In this document: piece by piece, positions 7,787 through 14,883 of the stretch | Numbering within the stretch: the stretch's first letter is position 1 | Layout of the letters: each line of letters opens with the position of its first letter | Source of the DNA: Actinomycetes bacterium | GTDB taxonomy: Bacteria; Actinomycetota; Actinomycetes; S36-B12; GCA-2699445 | Assembly: GCA_022600255.1 (NCBI GenBank) | Contig: JAHZKU010000286.1 | Span: forward strand, 1-22,617 | Direction of reading: 5' to 3' | Length of the DNA: 22,617 nucleotides | Position numbers and translations under genes: made by a program | The notes under the pieces: generated by a model | What the model was told of the DNA's origin: nothing | Seen by the model: the letters and a program-made list of their open reading frames with translations, nothing else | The model's database searches: none

Positions 7787-8268
7787 ACTTCATTATCCGC
7801 TTTGAGGCAAGCTGCGCATAACCCCGTTAACGCCGTGTGACTTAAGTCGACAGCAAATCCGCGTTCCCGGACCAAGTCTGCCTCGAACCCAGCGGCAGCG
7901 CCACGATCGATCGACGTGACCGAACCGCACGCGCGGCAAGACAGATGGATGTGCCGTTCGGAGGTGGCCAGATGGTAAACCGGCGATCCACTGCCTAGGT
8001 GGCTGTGTTCCACCAGCCCGACCGATTCCAATAACGCAAGCGCGCGGTAGACGGTGGTCCGGTTCAGACCGGGCGCGGACCGGCGCACCCAGCTCAAGAT
8101 GGTGTCCTGCGTCGGGTGGGACAAATCCCGAATCGCTAGGAGGATCAGCTCGCGCTGGGACGTAATTCGGAATCCGTGGCTGCGCAGTTGTTCTTCCCAA
8201 GCGGCCACTTCCCGCGGTAGGGACGCCGCAGGCGGCTGTCTGGGCTCCTCGCCTGCGGGCGTCTGCAT
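7783..8268 (-). CDS. Fur-family metalloregulator, Nur-like
   Basis: A 161-residue Fur-family repressor. The winged-helix DNA-binding part contains RTTVYRALALLE (70-81). The structural zinc site is formed by C111/C114 and C151/C154. The metal-sensing positions are histidine-rich: H51, H88, H90, H106, H108 and H144. From memory, the run EHSHLGSGSPVYHLA and the SHTALTG stretch align well with the Streptomyces nickel regulator Nur, whose Ni ligands would correspond to H88, H90 and H144; Fur or Zur specificity cannot be excluded. It starts 4 nt after the nitrobindin stop and overlaps ygfZ by 4 nt, so it is in one operon with both. It probably senses a divalent metal in the cytoplasm and represses uptake or redox genes. 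Confidence 0.9.
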   Translation of the reverse strand: MQTPAGEEPRQPPAASLPREVAAWEEQLRSHGFRITSQRELILLAIRDLSHPTQDTILSWVRRSAPGLNRTTVYRALALLESVGLVEHSHLGSGSPVYHLATSERHIHLSCRACGSVTSIDRGAAAGFEADLVRERGFAVDLSHTALTGLCAACLKADNEV

Positions 8269-8272
8269 CGGA

Positions 8273-8797
8273 CTAGTCAGCTGTTCGTGGAACAGGTTTC
8301 AGCTGCGCGGCCAGGTGATTTTGCATCGGGTGGCCCATCGCGGCCATGTCGAACGTCCAGAGCAGTTCGCCATCCACCAGACCATACAGCCGCTGACCCG
8401 CGGTGTAAGGTTTGGCAGATTCGGTGCGCGCCACCGCATCTGTCTGTAGTTGCGCTCGCGCACCGGTGATCTGGCTGGTCTCTAGCCCAGTGATCTCAAA
8501 TGCGCCATTCCAAATCTCGGAATAGCCGGTGGGGTGTGACACCAGAAACTCAAACTGATTGTCCGGCCGGGGACGCAAGAATCCGGTTTCGCTGGCTGCA
8601 GGGCGGACGCGTTCCCCATTGTCATCAATGATCCAAGACCGAGACCAATAGCTCAGAAACGGCCGGCCGTCACAGCCGAACTCCAGCTCTTGCCCAAACC
8701 GGAAATCGTCGATACCAGGATAATGACCGAGCCCGACACCAGCCCATTGCCCTATCAGCCACTCGGCTGGAGCCAATTCCAGGGGCAGTTCAGCCAC
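8273..8797 (-). CDS. Nitrobindin-like haem-binding beta-barrel (FABP/DUF1794 family)
   Basis: 174 residues from the chosen start. The signature GxWxGxGxGxYP appears as GQWAGVGLGHYP (16-27), followed by the barrel strands. The C-terminal HLAAQLKP (161-168) supplies His161, which aligns with the haem-ligating histidine of mycobacterial Rv2717c. Proteins of this family bind ferric haem and isomerise peroxynitrite to nitrate. The GTG at 8797 is preferred over an upstream GTG at 8845: it has AAGGG 9 nt upstream, and it overlaps the stop codon of the small peptide gene as TAGTG, indicating translational coupling. The 16 extra residues of the longer form (MVLYLCDCEA...) are unlike the family. It stops 4 nt before the Fur-family gene. 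Confidence 0.88.
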   Translation of the reverse strand: MAELPLELAPAEWLIGQWAGVGLGHYPGIDDFRFGQELEFGCDGRPFLSYWSRSWIIDDNGERVRPAASETGFLRPRPDNQFEFLVSHPTGYSEIWNGAFEITGLETSQITGARAQLQTDAVARTESAKPYTAGQRLYGLVDGELLWTFDMAAMGHPMQNHLAAQLKPVPRTAD

Positions 8798-8895
8798 TAG
8801 TTTTGGCCCTTGAACAGCTTCACAATCACATAGATAGAGAACCACGCGATCAGCAGACTTACAGCCACCAACAGACCTTCGAAGAACAGCAACAC
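8797..8895 (-). CDS. Small single-pass membrane peptide, 32 aa
   Basis: A short frame opening with GTG at 8895 and ending with TAG at 8797-8799. The product has an acidic N-terminal side (MLLFFEG), a continuous hydrophobic stretch of about 20 residues and a basic tail (VKLFKGQN), typical of a one-helix membrane peptide. Two features support translation. A strong -10 box TATAGT ends 6 nt before the GTG, giving a leaderless start; and the stop overlaps the nitrobindin start as TAGTG. I do not recognise it. It could be a membrane anchor or modulator for the operon, or simply a leader that couples translation of the downstream genes. Confidence 0.6.
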   Translation of the reverse strand: MLLFFEGLLVAVSLLIAWFSIYVIVKLFKGQN

Positions 8896-8901
8896 GCTGT
8901 C

Positions 8902-8907
8902 ACTATA
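8902..8907 (-). promoter_or_regulatory. -10 box TATAGT heading the peptide-nitrobindin-Fur-YgfZ operon
   Basis: TATAGT is one base from the TATAAT consensus and lies 6 nt upstream of the GTG at 8895, the spacing expected for transcription starting on the start codon itself. It lies in a 102-nt divergent region shared with the DsrE gene. No good -35 is seen, which is common in actinobacteria. Autoregulation by the Fur-family protein is plausible, but I see no clear palindromic box. Confidence 0.55.
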
Positions 8908-8986
8908 CCCAGATGATCTCTGCGTGAGCCATCCGCATCATCGCGCACGGCAACCCGCTCGATCTCCTGGGGCACCTGAACCTCGG

Positions 8987-8992
8987 TACCAT
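8987..8992 (+). promoter_or_regulatory. -10 box TACCAT, putative leaderless promoter of the DsrE gene
   Basis: TACCAT fits TANNNT and ends 5 nt before the ATG at 8998. There is no Shine-Dalgarno sequence between them. Weak on its own; supported by the same arrangement at other genes in this window. Confidence 0.35.
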
Positions 8993-8997
8993 GTCGC

Positions 8998-9360
8998 ATG
9001 GCCAGAGCACTCGTTGTCAAGATCACCGCCGGGGCCGATGACCCCGAGCGGACCATCACAGCCCTGAACGTCGCTTCGGCGGCGGCGGTCTCCGGCGTGG
9101 CCGTTTCACTGTGGCTTTCCGGAGATGCGACCTGGCTAGCCACCAAGACCGGTCAACCGGAGTTGATCATCGCCGGCGCACCGGACTGGCAAGAGCTCTA
9201 CGACACCGCAACGAGCATAAGCGGCGCCAAGGTGTGCGCACAGTGCGCCCAACGTCGCGGAATCCGCAGCGAAGACCTGCGCGACGGCGCAACAATCGCG
9301 GGGGTGGCCAGCTTTGTGGCCGAGGTTACCGAGCCCGGCGTGCAGGCCCTCGTCTACTAG
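8998..9360 (+). CDS. DsrE-family sulfur-relay-like protein
   Basis: A 120-residue single-domain protein with the DsrE/DsrF-like Rossmann-type pattern: RALVVKITAGADDPER at the N-terminus, alternating strands and helices, and the paired cysteines C80 and C83 in VCAQCAQRRGI. It ends with ALVY, as many actinobacterial members do. DsrE-family proteins carry or transfer sulfane sulfur, or act as predicted peroxiredoxin-like proteins; the cysteine pair here is compatible with a persulfide or disulfide role in the cytoplasm. It diverges from the nitrobindin-Fur-YgfZ operon across 102 nt, consistent with a shared sulfur/Fe-S/redox theme. The exact substrate is unknown. Confidence 0.85.
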   Translation: MARALVVKITAGADDPERTITALNVASAAAVSGVAVSLWLSGDATWLATKTGQPELIIAGAPDWQELYDTATSISGAKVCAQCAQRRGIRSEDLRDGATIAGVASFVAEVTEPGVQALVY

Positions 9361-9608
9361 GTGCGGCGGGAATCTGGGCCTAGCTCAAGCGTGAGGCCAT
9401 TGGACCCGGATACCCGTAACGTTGGCCGCTGATTGTGACGATTCGGGCATCGGCAGCGATGTCAGCCGCTACATTGACGTGCATAGGTAACGTCCGATGC
9501 TTGGCACCAGCGGTAGCCCAGAGGCAGGCCCGCTGGCCCAACAATCCGGCAGAAAAACCGCCATGGCGCCTAAATCCGCCACCGGCGTAGCAGAGGAGAC
9601 GAGTCGTC

Positions 9609-10322
9609 GTGCCAGTCGCAGTACCGATCGTGGCTGGTACGGCCATCCGCGGCGTGGCCGCCACGATGATGATGCGTGGAGTGCTGACCCGACACCCAAA
9701 CGCGTTCCTGATTACCTTGGCGTCGTTTGGCGTCACTCTCCCCTTGCATCGATCTCAGGAACACATTCGATCCGATATTCGCAAAGGACTGCGGGCGCAG
9801 GGTCGTGCAGAAGAGGCACCCGTTGTGCTGGTGGGCCATTCGCAGGGTGGCCTGGCAGTCCTTCGTTACGCCATAGACAACCCAGATCAAGTTCTCCACG
9901 TGATTGGTGTGGGGGTACCTTGGCTTGGTTCCCGGAGTGCGGGCCGGCTCACCAAAGCACTGAGTTGGACCGGACGCGACTTGACGCCAGGGATTTCAGA
10001 TATGGCCGAAGATTCACCCTACTTGGCCAAACTGCGACAAGACTTACCGCAAATTGCCGACAAGGTCACCAATATCTACAGCACCCACGAGATGTTCATC
10101 CGCCCGTACACTGCCGCACACATTGCTGTTCCGGGCGTCACCAACATCCTGATCGCGCCCGAAGATGAGTACCTCAGGCACTTGCAGTCTTACCCGCAGT
10201 TTCCGGTTGATGACCTGATCTCACGCAAGACATCACACTTGGGGGAAATGGGTGCACCTGAAGTCCGGAGTCGCATCTGGCAAATCGTCGACGAAGTCAC
10301 TGCGCAGTTCCAAGCTGGGTAA
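9609..10322 (+). CDS. Lipase-like alpha/beta hydrolase
   Basis: A 237-residue alpha/beta hydrolase. The nucleophile elbow GHSQGG is at 76-81 (Ser78), followed by the helix AVLRYAIDNPDQV and the strand VIGVGVPWLGS, as in PGAP1/class-2 lipase-like enzymes that act on ester bonds. A likely catalytic His is H210 (SRKTSHLGEM); the acid could be in STHEMF (159-163). The start is GTG 9609: an in-frame TAG at 9588 blocks any longer form, and AGAGGAG lies about 10 nt upstream. The usual oxyanion HG loop is not obvious; the N-terminus reads MPVAVPIVAGTAIRG. No signal peptide is clear. It stands 248 nt after the DsrE gene, probably in its own unit; nothing else recognisable lies in that gap. Confidence 0.8.
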   Translation: MPVAVPIVAGTAIRGVAATMMMRGVLTRHPNAFLITLASFGVTLPLHRSQEHIRSDIRKGLRAQGRAEEAPVVLVGHSQGGLAVLRYAIDNPDQVLHVIGVGVPWLGSRSAGRLTKALSWTGRDLTPGISDMAEDSPYLAKLRQDLPQIADKVTNIYSTHEMFIRPYTAAHIAVPGVTNILIAPEDEYLRHLQSYPQFPVDDLISRKTSHLGEMGAPEVRSRIWQIVDEVTAQFQAG

Positions 10323-10412
10323 GGGCAGAAACTCAGACCTAGTGAGGCGGATCCAAGCTGACCTCGGACCACCCGCGCACCACCCGACTCGGGCTAGGCC
10401 GACCGTTCCGGC

Positions 10413-10958
10413 TTAACGCGAGGTGATCCGCCGGAAGGTCAGGTAAACCTGACACCCGAGGCAGACTCCGAAAGCAGCGTTCAAGAACGCCGCCGCCAGC
10501 GCAAACGCCACCGCGACATAAGCCACCGCAGTGACTTCGAAGGCCATTGCGGCCACCGCGATCAGAATAAACACAAACCCGACTAGCTGCGCGAAGCGCG
10601 GCGGGGGCTCGTCCTCGTATTCCTTGGGGGCACCCAGCCGAGGCCGAATGGCCACACGATACAGCCAACCGTAGGGCTGAAACCGCAAACCGAACATGGC
10701 ACCGATCCCGAACGCAAAGCCCTGGATCGTGAGCAGAATCGCCGCTAGATCTTGGGTTAGCCCGACAATCAGCGCCACGGCCATGACCACAACCGAGATC
10801 GCTGCGCTGAAGCGTTGGCCGCGCGGGTCCACCATGATTCGAACTGATTGCGTGGCCCCGGACCGCATATCCTGAGCAGTCACTCCGGCACCAGACTCTG
10901 ATCCACCGGCTTGATCAGCAGGTTGCGCCCCTGCGGCTGTCTCGACGTCTTCGCTCAT
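10413..10958 (-). CDS. DUF4395 membrane protein with CLGC motif
   Basis: 181 residues from ATG 10958, which has AAGGGTGG about 6 nt upstream. The family signature VDPRGQRFSAAI precedes about four membrane helices in two pairs, split by the loop PYGWLYRVAIRPRLG. The last segment, LNAAFGVCLGCQVYLTFRR, carries Cys166 and Cys169. DUF4395 proteins commonly neighbour thioredoxin and sulfurtransferase genes (as in the Rv0815c-Rv0817c region), suggesting a role in thiol or sulfur handling at the membrane. It lies 80 nt after the thioredoxin gene on the same strand. A longer form starting with GTG 11042, overlapping the thioredoxin stop as GTGA, is possible but would add 28 residues unlike the family. 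Confidence 0.88.
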   Translation of the reverse strand: MSEDVETAAGAQPADQAGGSESGAGVTAQDMRSGATQSVRIMVDPRGQRFSAAISVVVMAVALIVGLTQDLAAILLTIQGFAFGIGAMFGLRFQPYGWLYRVAIRPRLGAPKEYEDEPPPRFAQLVGFVFILIAVAAMAFEVTAVAYVAVAFALAAAFLNAAFGVCLGCQVYLTFRRITSR

Positions 10959-11038
10959 GCAATCCACCCTTTCGTATGCGTTCACAACGGCGTGCGAACT
11001 GTCCGAGGGCCGAAACCCCCGCAGCACTAACCCAACCA

Positions 11039-11551
11039 TCACACGGCAGCGGCCACCGCCGCCACCACATCGGCTTTCCTGGGCTGCCCGACCGCCCGTT
11101 TCCGGATGACCCCAGCACTGTCCAGGATTAGCACCGTGGGAGTGCGGCGCACCCCAAGCTCCCGGACCGATGTCAGGTGATTCTCCGCGTCCACCTCGAT
11201 GTGGACAACACCCGGAACGGTCTGAGCGATATCAGTGAGGATGACCTTTGTGGCCCGGCACGGCTGGCAGAACGCGCTTGAGAACTGCACCAAAGTTGCG
11301 CGATCACCCAGTTCGGATCCGAACTGGGTGACGTCCAGCACCTCTCCGCCATGGTGTGTTGGATCTGCCGGTTGCACGTTTCCTCCCTCGCTGGGCTGCG
11401 CCTCACCGGCCAGCGCGCGATCGGCCGGGGCATTCGCGGCGCGAGAATCGCTGGCCGGGACATCCTGGAGGCGGCCGTCGCGGCGTCGGAACCACAACCC
11501 GAACACGGTCGCGAGTGCTAGGACAACCACGACGACGATCAGACCTGTCAT
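11039..11551 (-). CDS. Membrane-anchored thioredoxin-like protein (CQPC active site)
   Basis: 170 residues. An N-terminal hydrophobic anchor (residues 3-20, VVVVVLALATVFGLWF) is followed by RRR, placing the protein on the membrane; a flexible Ala/Pro/Glu-rich linker (25-68) leads to a thioredoxin fold. The active site is C95-Q-P-C98 in SSAFCQPCRA instead of the canonical CGPC, and the cis-proline is P139 (RRTPTV). The positive residues after the helix suggest the fold faces the cytoplasm (inference by the positive-inside rule). From memory it corresponds to ThiX (Rv0816c). The start ATG 11551 has GGGAAGGGG upstream; a longer GTG form to 11662 lacks this. It lies upstream of the DUF4395 gene, with which it is probably co-transcribed, and diverges from the FUSC gene. 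Confidence 0.88.
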   Translation of the reverse strand: MTGLIVVVVVLALATVFGLWFRRRDGRLQDVPASDSRAANAPADRALAGEAQPSEGGNVQPADPTHHGGEVLDVTQFGSELGDRATLVQFSSAFCQPCRATKVILTDIAQTVPGVVHIEVDAENHLTSVRELGVRRTPTVLILDSAGVIRKRAVGQPRKADVVAAVAAAV

Positions 11552-11747
11552 CCGCAACCACCCCTTCCCTACAACCAACCCGTCCCAACTGAGACCGACG
11601 CCAGGTGGCTGCCCTCGCCCAGACGTTGTTTCCTTCGCCCACAAGGCGGGGCCGGAGCTCACAGCCGATGCGGGACTATCCCACCAGTGTGGACAACAAC
11701 GCCAAGAATGGCCAACTGATTCCCGCGCGTCAGCCAGGCCGCCGGAC

Positions 11748-11753
11748 TAGCCT
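11748..11753 (+). promoter_or_regulatory. -10 box TAGCCT, putative leaderless promoter of the FUSC gene
   Basis: TAGCCT fits TANNNT and ends 7 nt before GTG 11761. If used, the upstream in-frame starts (GTG 11605, ATG 11668) would not be translated. No clear -35 is visible. Confidence 0.35.
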
Positions 11754-11760
11754 GGCATAC

Positions 11761-14046
11761 GTGTCACCCCTGCACTCGTTGGCCAACGCGCTGAGTGCTC
11801 GTGATCCCTCCGGCGTGGCGCTGAGGCGCGCGACCAGAGCAGCTGTGGCAGTGCCGCTTTCTATTGTTGTGCTAACCCGCATTCCAGTGCTTGAGGAAAC
11901 GGCCTTGTTTGGCGTGTTCGCAGTGCTGGCGCTACTGGTATTCGCAGATTTCGGCGGACCCCTGCGCCGCAGAGCAATAGCCTATTTGTCGACCGTCGCC
12001 GCGGGTGTTCCCATCATGATGATTGGAGCTGTCGCGGGTCAGACGATCGCAGGCGCCATGGTGATGATGGCCGTTGTCGCCCTAGTTCTTGGTCTGCTGG
12101 CGGTTCTGCGGGGGTTCGTGGCTTCTGCCCAAACTACGCTCCTGTTAGCCACGGTTCTGGCCGTAACAAGCAGCCCCCCGGACTCGTTCCTGACCGGTGC
12201 CGCGGCCTGGCTGATCGGCGGCCTGCTTGCCACCGCTGCGGCGCTGCTCTTATGGCCAGCGCCGGCGGGGGCGGCGCTCCGCAATGCTCTGGCCGACGTC
12301 ATGAGCCAGGTCTCCCAAGTAGTGCGGGTGCAATGGCGTCCTCAGTTGGGCCCGGACACGCTGAAGTCAGAGAATACGGCCCTAGACCGCTGCCTCACCA
12401 AGCTGCACGCCTGCTTTGATGGCAACCTGCAGCGGCCTGCTGGCGTAACGGCAAAAGACCGCGCGCTGAGCGAGCTCGTCGATATTGCCAACCGTTTTCA
12501 CGCCTTTCAGGAGTGGCGCGATGTGACGTACTCCGGCACACACCATGAACTGGACAAAGCCAACCAGAAACTTGCTAACGCGGTAGCCGATTCCTTGGCA
12601 GAGACGGCCAAGATCATCGGTGACGGACACGGCACGACCACTCCCGAACTTGTCGCCGAGGCCCGAGCCGAGCATCTGGCTGCGGTCGCGGACTGGGCAC
12701 ACAAAGCTCGAACACACGATTCCGGCGCGGCCGTCCGAGAAACCATGGAGCAGGCGTTTCCACTTCGCGTCACATCGGTGAGTGCGGAACTTGCCTCCGC
12801 CAACGCCTTCGCGCTGCAGACAGGCAAGTCCAACACATTCTTTGACGCCAGCATGCAGGCCGAACTGAACCGTCCCAAGCAAGGCGTGTGGGGCCGGATT
12901 CGCTCCCACCTGTCTTGGCAGTCGGCATGGTTCCGCAACGCGCTACGATCGGCCATCGCACTGGCCATATCGGTGGGCCTCGCAAAGTACCTGGGACTTG
13001 GGCACGAGTTCTGGATCGTGTTGGGAACACTCAGCGCCCTGCGCTTTGATGCCCTGGGAACCGGGCGCACGGTGGTGCAGGCGTTCCTTGGGACAGCGGC
13101 GGGGGTAGCCATTGCGATGGTGCTGATCTGGCTGATCGGGGACAACTCTGCTGTCTGGTGGGTCCTCCTGCCGATCTCACTCTTGGTGGCGGCCTACACA
13201 CCAGGAACCTTCTCCCTGGCAATCGGGCAGGCTGGATTCAGCCTTGCGGTCCTCGTTCTGTTCTCCCTGCTCTTCCCTGCCCGGATTGAGACTGCTGAAC
13301 TGCGCATTCTTGAGGTGTCAATCGGATTGGCCGTCAGCTTCTGCGTCGCGATATTGATGTGGCCACGCGGTGTCACCGCCACGCTCTACGCCCGCATGGA
13401 CCAAGCCGTAAACGCAGCCACGGATCATTTGGTAGCGGCGGTGGACTTCACGTGCGGTGGTGCGATCGACCAACCGGCACTGACCCAATACAGTCGCAAC
13501 TCCTGGGGCGCGATTGATCGAGCGCAGGAGGCGTTTGATCTCTCGATCGCTCAGAAACCGCCAAAGACTGTGCCGTTGTGGCAATGGTCCCGTCTCAACA
13601 CCTCCGCTCGCCTCCTAGACTTTGCGGCCCACCTATACCCCGGCATGCTACGAATTGTGGCCGAGACCGGCCCGAATCGGGTTGTTCCGGACACCCTGGT
13701 GGGGCCAATGCTGGACGCGGCCAGCGAAGTCCGCGAAGACCTGCGGACAACGATGGTCACCTGGCTGAAAAGCAGCACGACCGCCCCGCAGGATCCGACC
13801 GAGCCTGGCGTCCACCTAGCGTCCCCCTCCCCCTCACCCGCCCTGGCCAGTCTTGAAGCTTCCATCGATCAGTATCTGGAAACGCCTACAGATTGGCGTG
13901 GTGAGGGTAGTGACCCTCGCCCCGTCGTGATCAGCTGGATGACTGATTGGCTGGCCCAAATCGAGTGGAATGCCCGCACGCTGCGCGAAGATGTCGAACT
14001 CCAGAGCGCAGCGCAGCCTCAGGCCGTTGCCCCCGACGCCCACTGA
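11761..14046 (+). CDS. FUSC-family (fusaric-acid-resistance-like) membrane protein
   Basis: About 761 residues built as a duplicated unit: six membrane helices (about 26-165), a large soluble helical domain (about 170-385), six more helices (about 396-532), and a soluble C-terminal domain (about 533-761). The first bundle begins at ALRRATRAAVAVPLS and ends LLLWPAPAG; the second begins RNALRSAIALAISVG and ends ILMWPRG, the typical FUSC layout. Relatives are proposed to export aromatic acids or other small toxic compounds across the inner membrane, but substrates are mostly unproven. The start is uncertain: GTG 11761 is preferred for the adjacent -10 box and the family-like N-terminus; GTG 11605 or ATG 11668 would add 52 or 31 polar residues. 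Its 3' end overlaps the convergent hydrolase by 28 nt. Confidence 0.85.
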   Translation: MSPLHSLANALSARDPSGVALRRATRAAVAVPLSIVVLTRIPVLEETALFGVFAVLALLVFADFGGPLRRRAIAYLSTVAAGVPIMMIGAVAGQTIAGAMVMMAVVALVLGLLAVLRGFVASAQTTLLLATVLAVTSSPPDSFLTGAAAWLIGGLLATAAALLLWPAPAGAALRNALADVMSQVSQVVRVQWRPQLGPDTLKSENTALDRCLTKLHACFDGNLQRPAGVTAKDRALSELVDIANRFHAFQEWRDVTYSGTHHELDKANQKLANAVADSLAETAKIIGDGHGTTTPELVAEARAEHLAAVADWAHKARTHDSGAAVRETMEQAFPLRVTSVSAELASANAFALQTGKSNTFFDASMQAELNRPKQGVWGRIRSHLSWQSAWFRNALRSAIALAISVGLAKYLGLGHEFWIVLGTLSALRFDALGTGRTVVQAFLGTAAGVAIAMVLIWLIGDNSAVWWVLLPISLLVAAYTPGTFSLAIGQAGFSLAVLVLFSLLFPARIETAELRILEVSIGLAVSFCVAILMWPRGVTATLYARMDQAVNAATDHLVAAVDFTCGGAIDQPALTQYSRNSWGAIDRAQEAFDLSIAQKPPKTVPLWQWSRLNTSARLLDFAAHLYPGMLRIVAETGPNRVVPDTLVGPMLDAASEVREDLRTTMVTWLKSSTTAPQDPTEPGVHLASPSPSPALASLEASIDQYLETPTDWRGEGSDPRPVVISWMTDWLAQIEWNARTLREDVELQSAAQPQAVAPDAH

Positions 14047-14873
14047 CCGATCCGACGCAGCAGCTCAGGGGAGGCACTCGCCTCAGCGTGACCAAACCCC
14101 TCCTCCAGCCATAACTCACTGCGCGGCCGTGATTGAGCGGACTGGTGCGTCCCCGACGCAACGTCCACTTGCCCCAGCTGCGCGGCTTGATGGCCCCGGT
14201 GGATTACGCGGGCGTGCTCCAGGGGGAAGAAGGCATCCTGCTGGCCGTGGACCACCAGCAGCGGTACATCACCGATACGCCCGGCCGCCTCCTGCGGCGA
14301 GAGTGGCCAAGGGTTGGACCATGGCGGCTTGGCGACGTCCGTACCCAATCCGTGTCGCAACACACCACGGCTAAGGCGATTGTGAACAGCGAAATGCAAT
14401 CGCCGGGTGACCGCGGTGCCCCGGTAGTACCAAAACGCTGGCGCACTAACGCTGACGACCGCGTCGACACCCCTTAGGATTCCGGCGTGCCGCAGCACGA
14501 TTGCACCGCCCATGGAAAACCCGATCGTGACGGCCCGCGCATATCCCAAAGCGCGTGCCCAACCCAAGGCCGCTTCCACCTCAAGAATCTCTCGACCGCC
14601 CATCGTGCTTTGCCCGCGACTGGCGCCGTGGCCCCGCAGTTCTACCGCGATGACATCGGCCGCGTGAACCAGCTCTTGGGCAACAGCCACGTTGGGGCCG
14701 TCCTCCAACGAAGCGTTGAAGCCATGCACCACAATCAAGACCGTGCGTGGACCAGATGCCGCGACCGTAGCCACGGACGGCACCAACTCAGCGCGCACCG
14801 GAACGCCGTCACGGGTCAAGAGCCAGCGTTGTTGGGAGAGGGAGCGGCTAAGATAGGGGGGTGAGTCGGACAC
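14019..14873 (-). CDS. Alpha/beta hydrolase (serine hydrolase)
   Basis: 284 residues from GTG 14873. The catalytic triad is readable: nucleophile Ser120 in GFSMGG (118-123), Asp213 in VVHGQQDAFFP, and His262 in GFGHAE. The oxyanion loop is VVHGFNASLEDG (48-59), and VELRGHGASRG follows. This is the arrangement of lysophospholipase/esterase-type hydrolases; the substrate cannot be told. An upstream start at 14984 would add 37 residues encoded by the duplicated 47-bp element (RRCRFLQAG twice), which look like translated repeat rather than protein. The last codons overlap the FUSC gene end on the opposite strand. No membrane segment or clear signal peptide is seen. Confidence 0.85.
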   Translation of the reverse strand: MSDSPPYLSRSLSQQRWLLTRDGVPVRAELVPSVATVAASGPRTVLIVVHGFNASLEDGPNVAVAQELVHAADVIAVELRGHGASRGQSTMGGREILEVEAALGWARALGYARAVTIGFSMGGAIVLRHAGILRGVDAVVSVSAPAFWYYRGTAVTRRLHFAVHNRLSRGVLRHGLGTDVAKPPWSNPWPLSPQEAAGRIGDVPLLVVHGQQDAFFPLEHARVIHRGHQAAQLGQVDVASGTHQSAQSRPRSELWLEEGFGHAEASASPELLRRIGQWASGATA

Positions 14874-14883
14874 AGGGACTATT

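Noticed and set aside
7058..7840. Rightward 260-aa frame over ygfZ
   Set aside because: Antisense to ygfZ with its intact KGCYRGQE motif; product is His/Arg/Gln-rich and resembles nothing.
9361..9608. Possible small RNA or terminator between DsrE and lipase genes
   Set aside because: Only a 5-bp GGCCT/AGGCC pairing with a 12-nt loop was found, and no T-tract or clear promoter.
9380..9736. Leftward 118-aa frame across the DsrE-lipase gap
   Set aside because: Overlaps the lipase gene start and its ribosome binding site, has no recognisable domain and no own ribosome binding site.
10959..11042. 28-residue extension of the DUF4395 protein with GTGA overlap to the thioredoxin stop
   Set aside because: The ATG at 10958 has a strong AAGGGTGG site, and the extension has no family-like sequence; kept only as an alternative.
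12507..13145. Leftward 212-aa frame inside the FUSC gene
   Set aside because: Ser/Ala/Arg-rich shadow of the transmembrane coding strand; no start signal.
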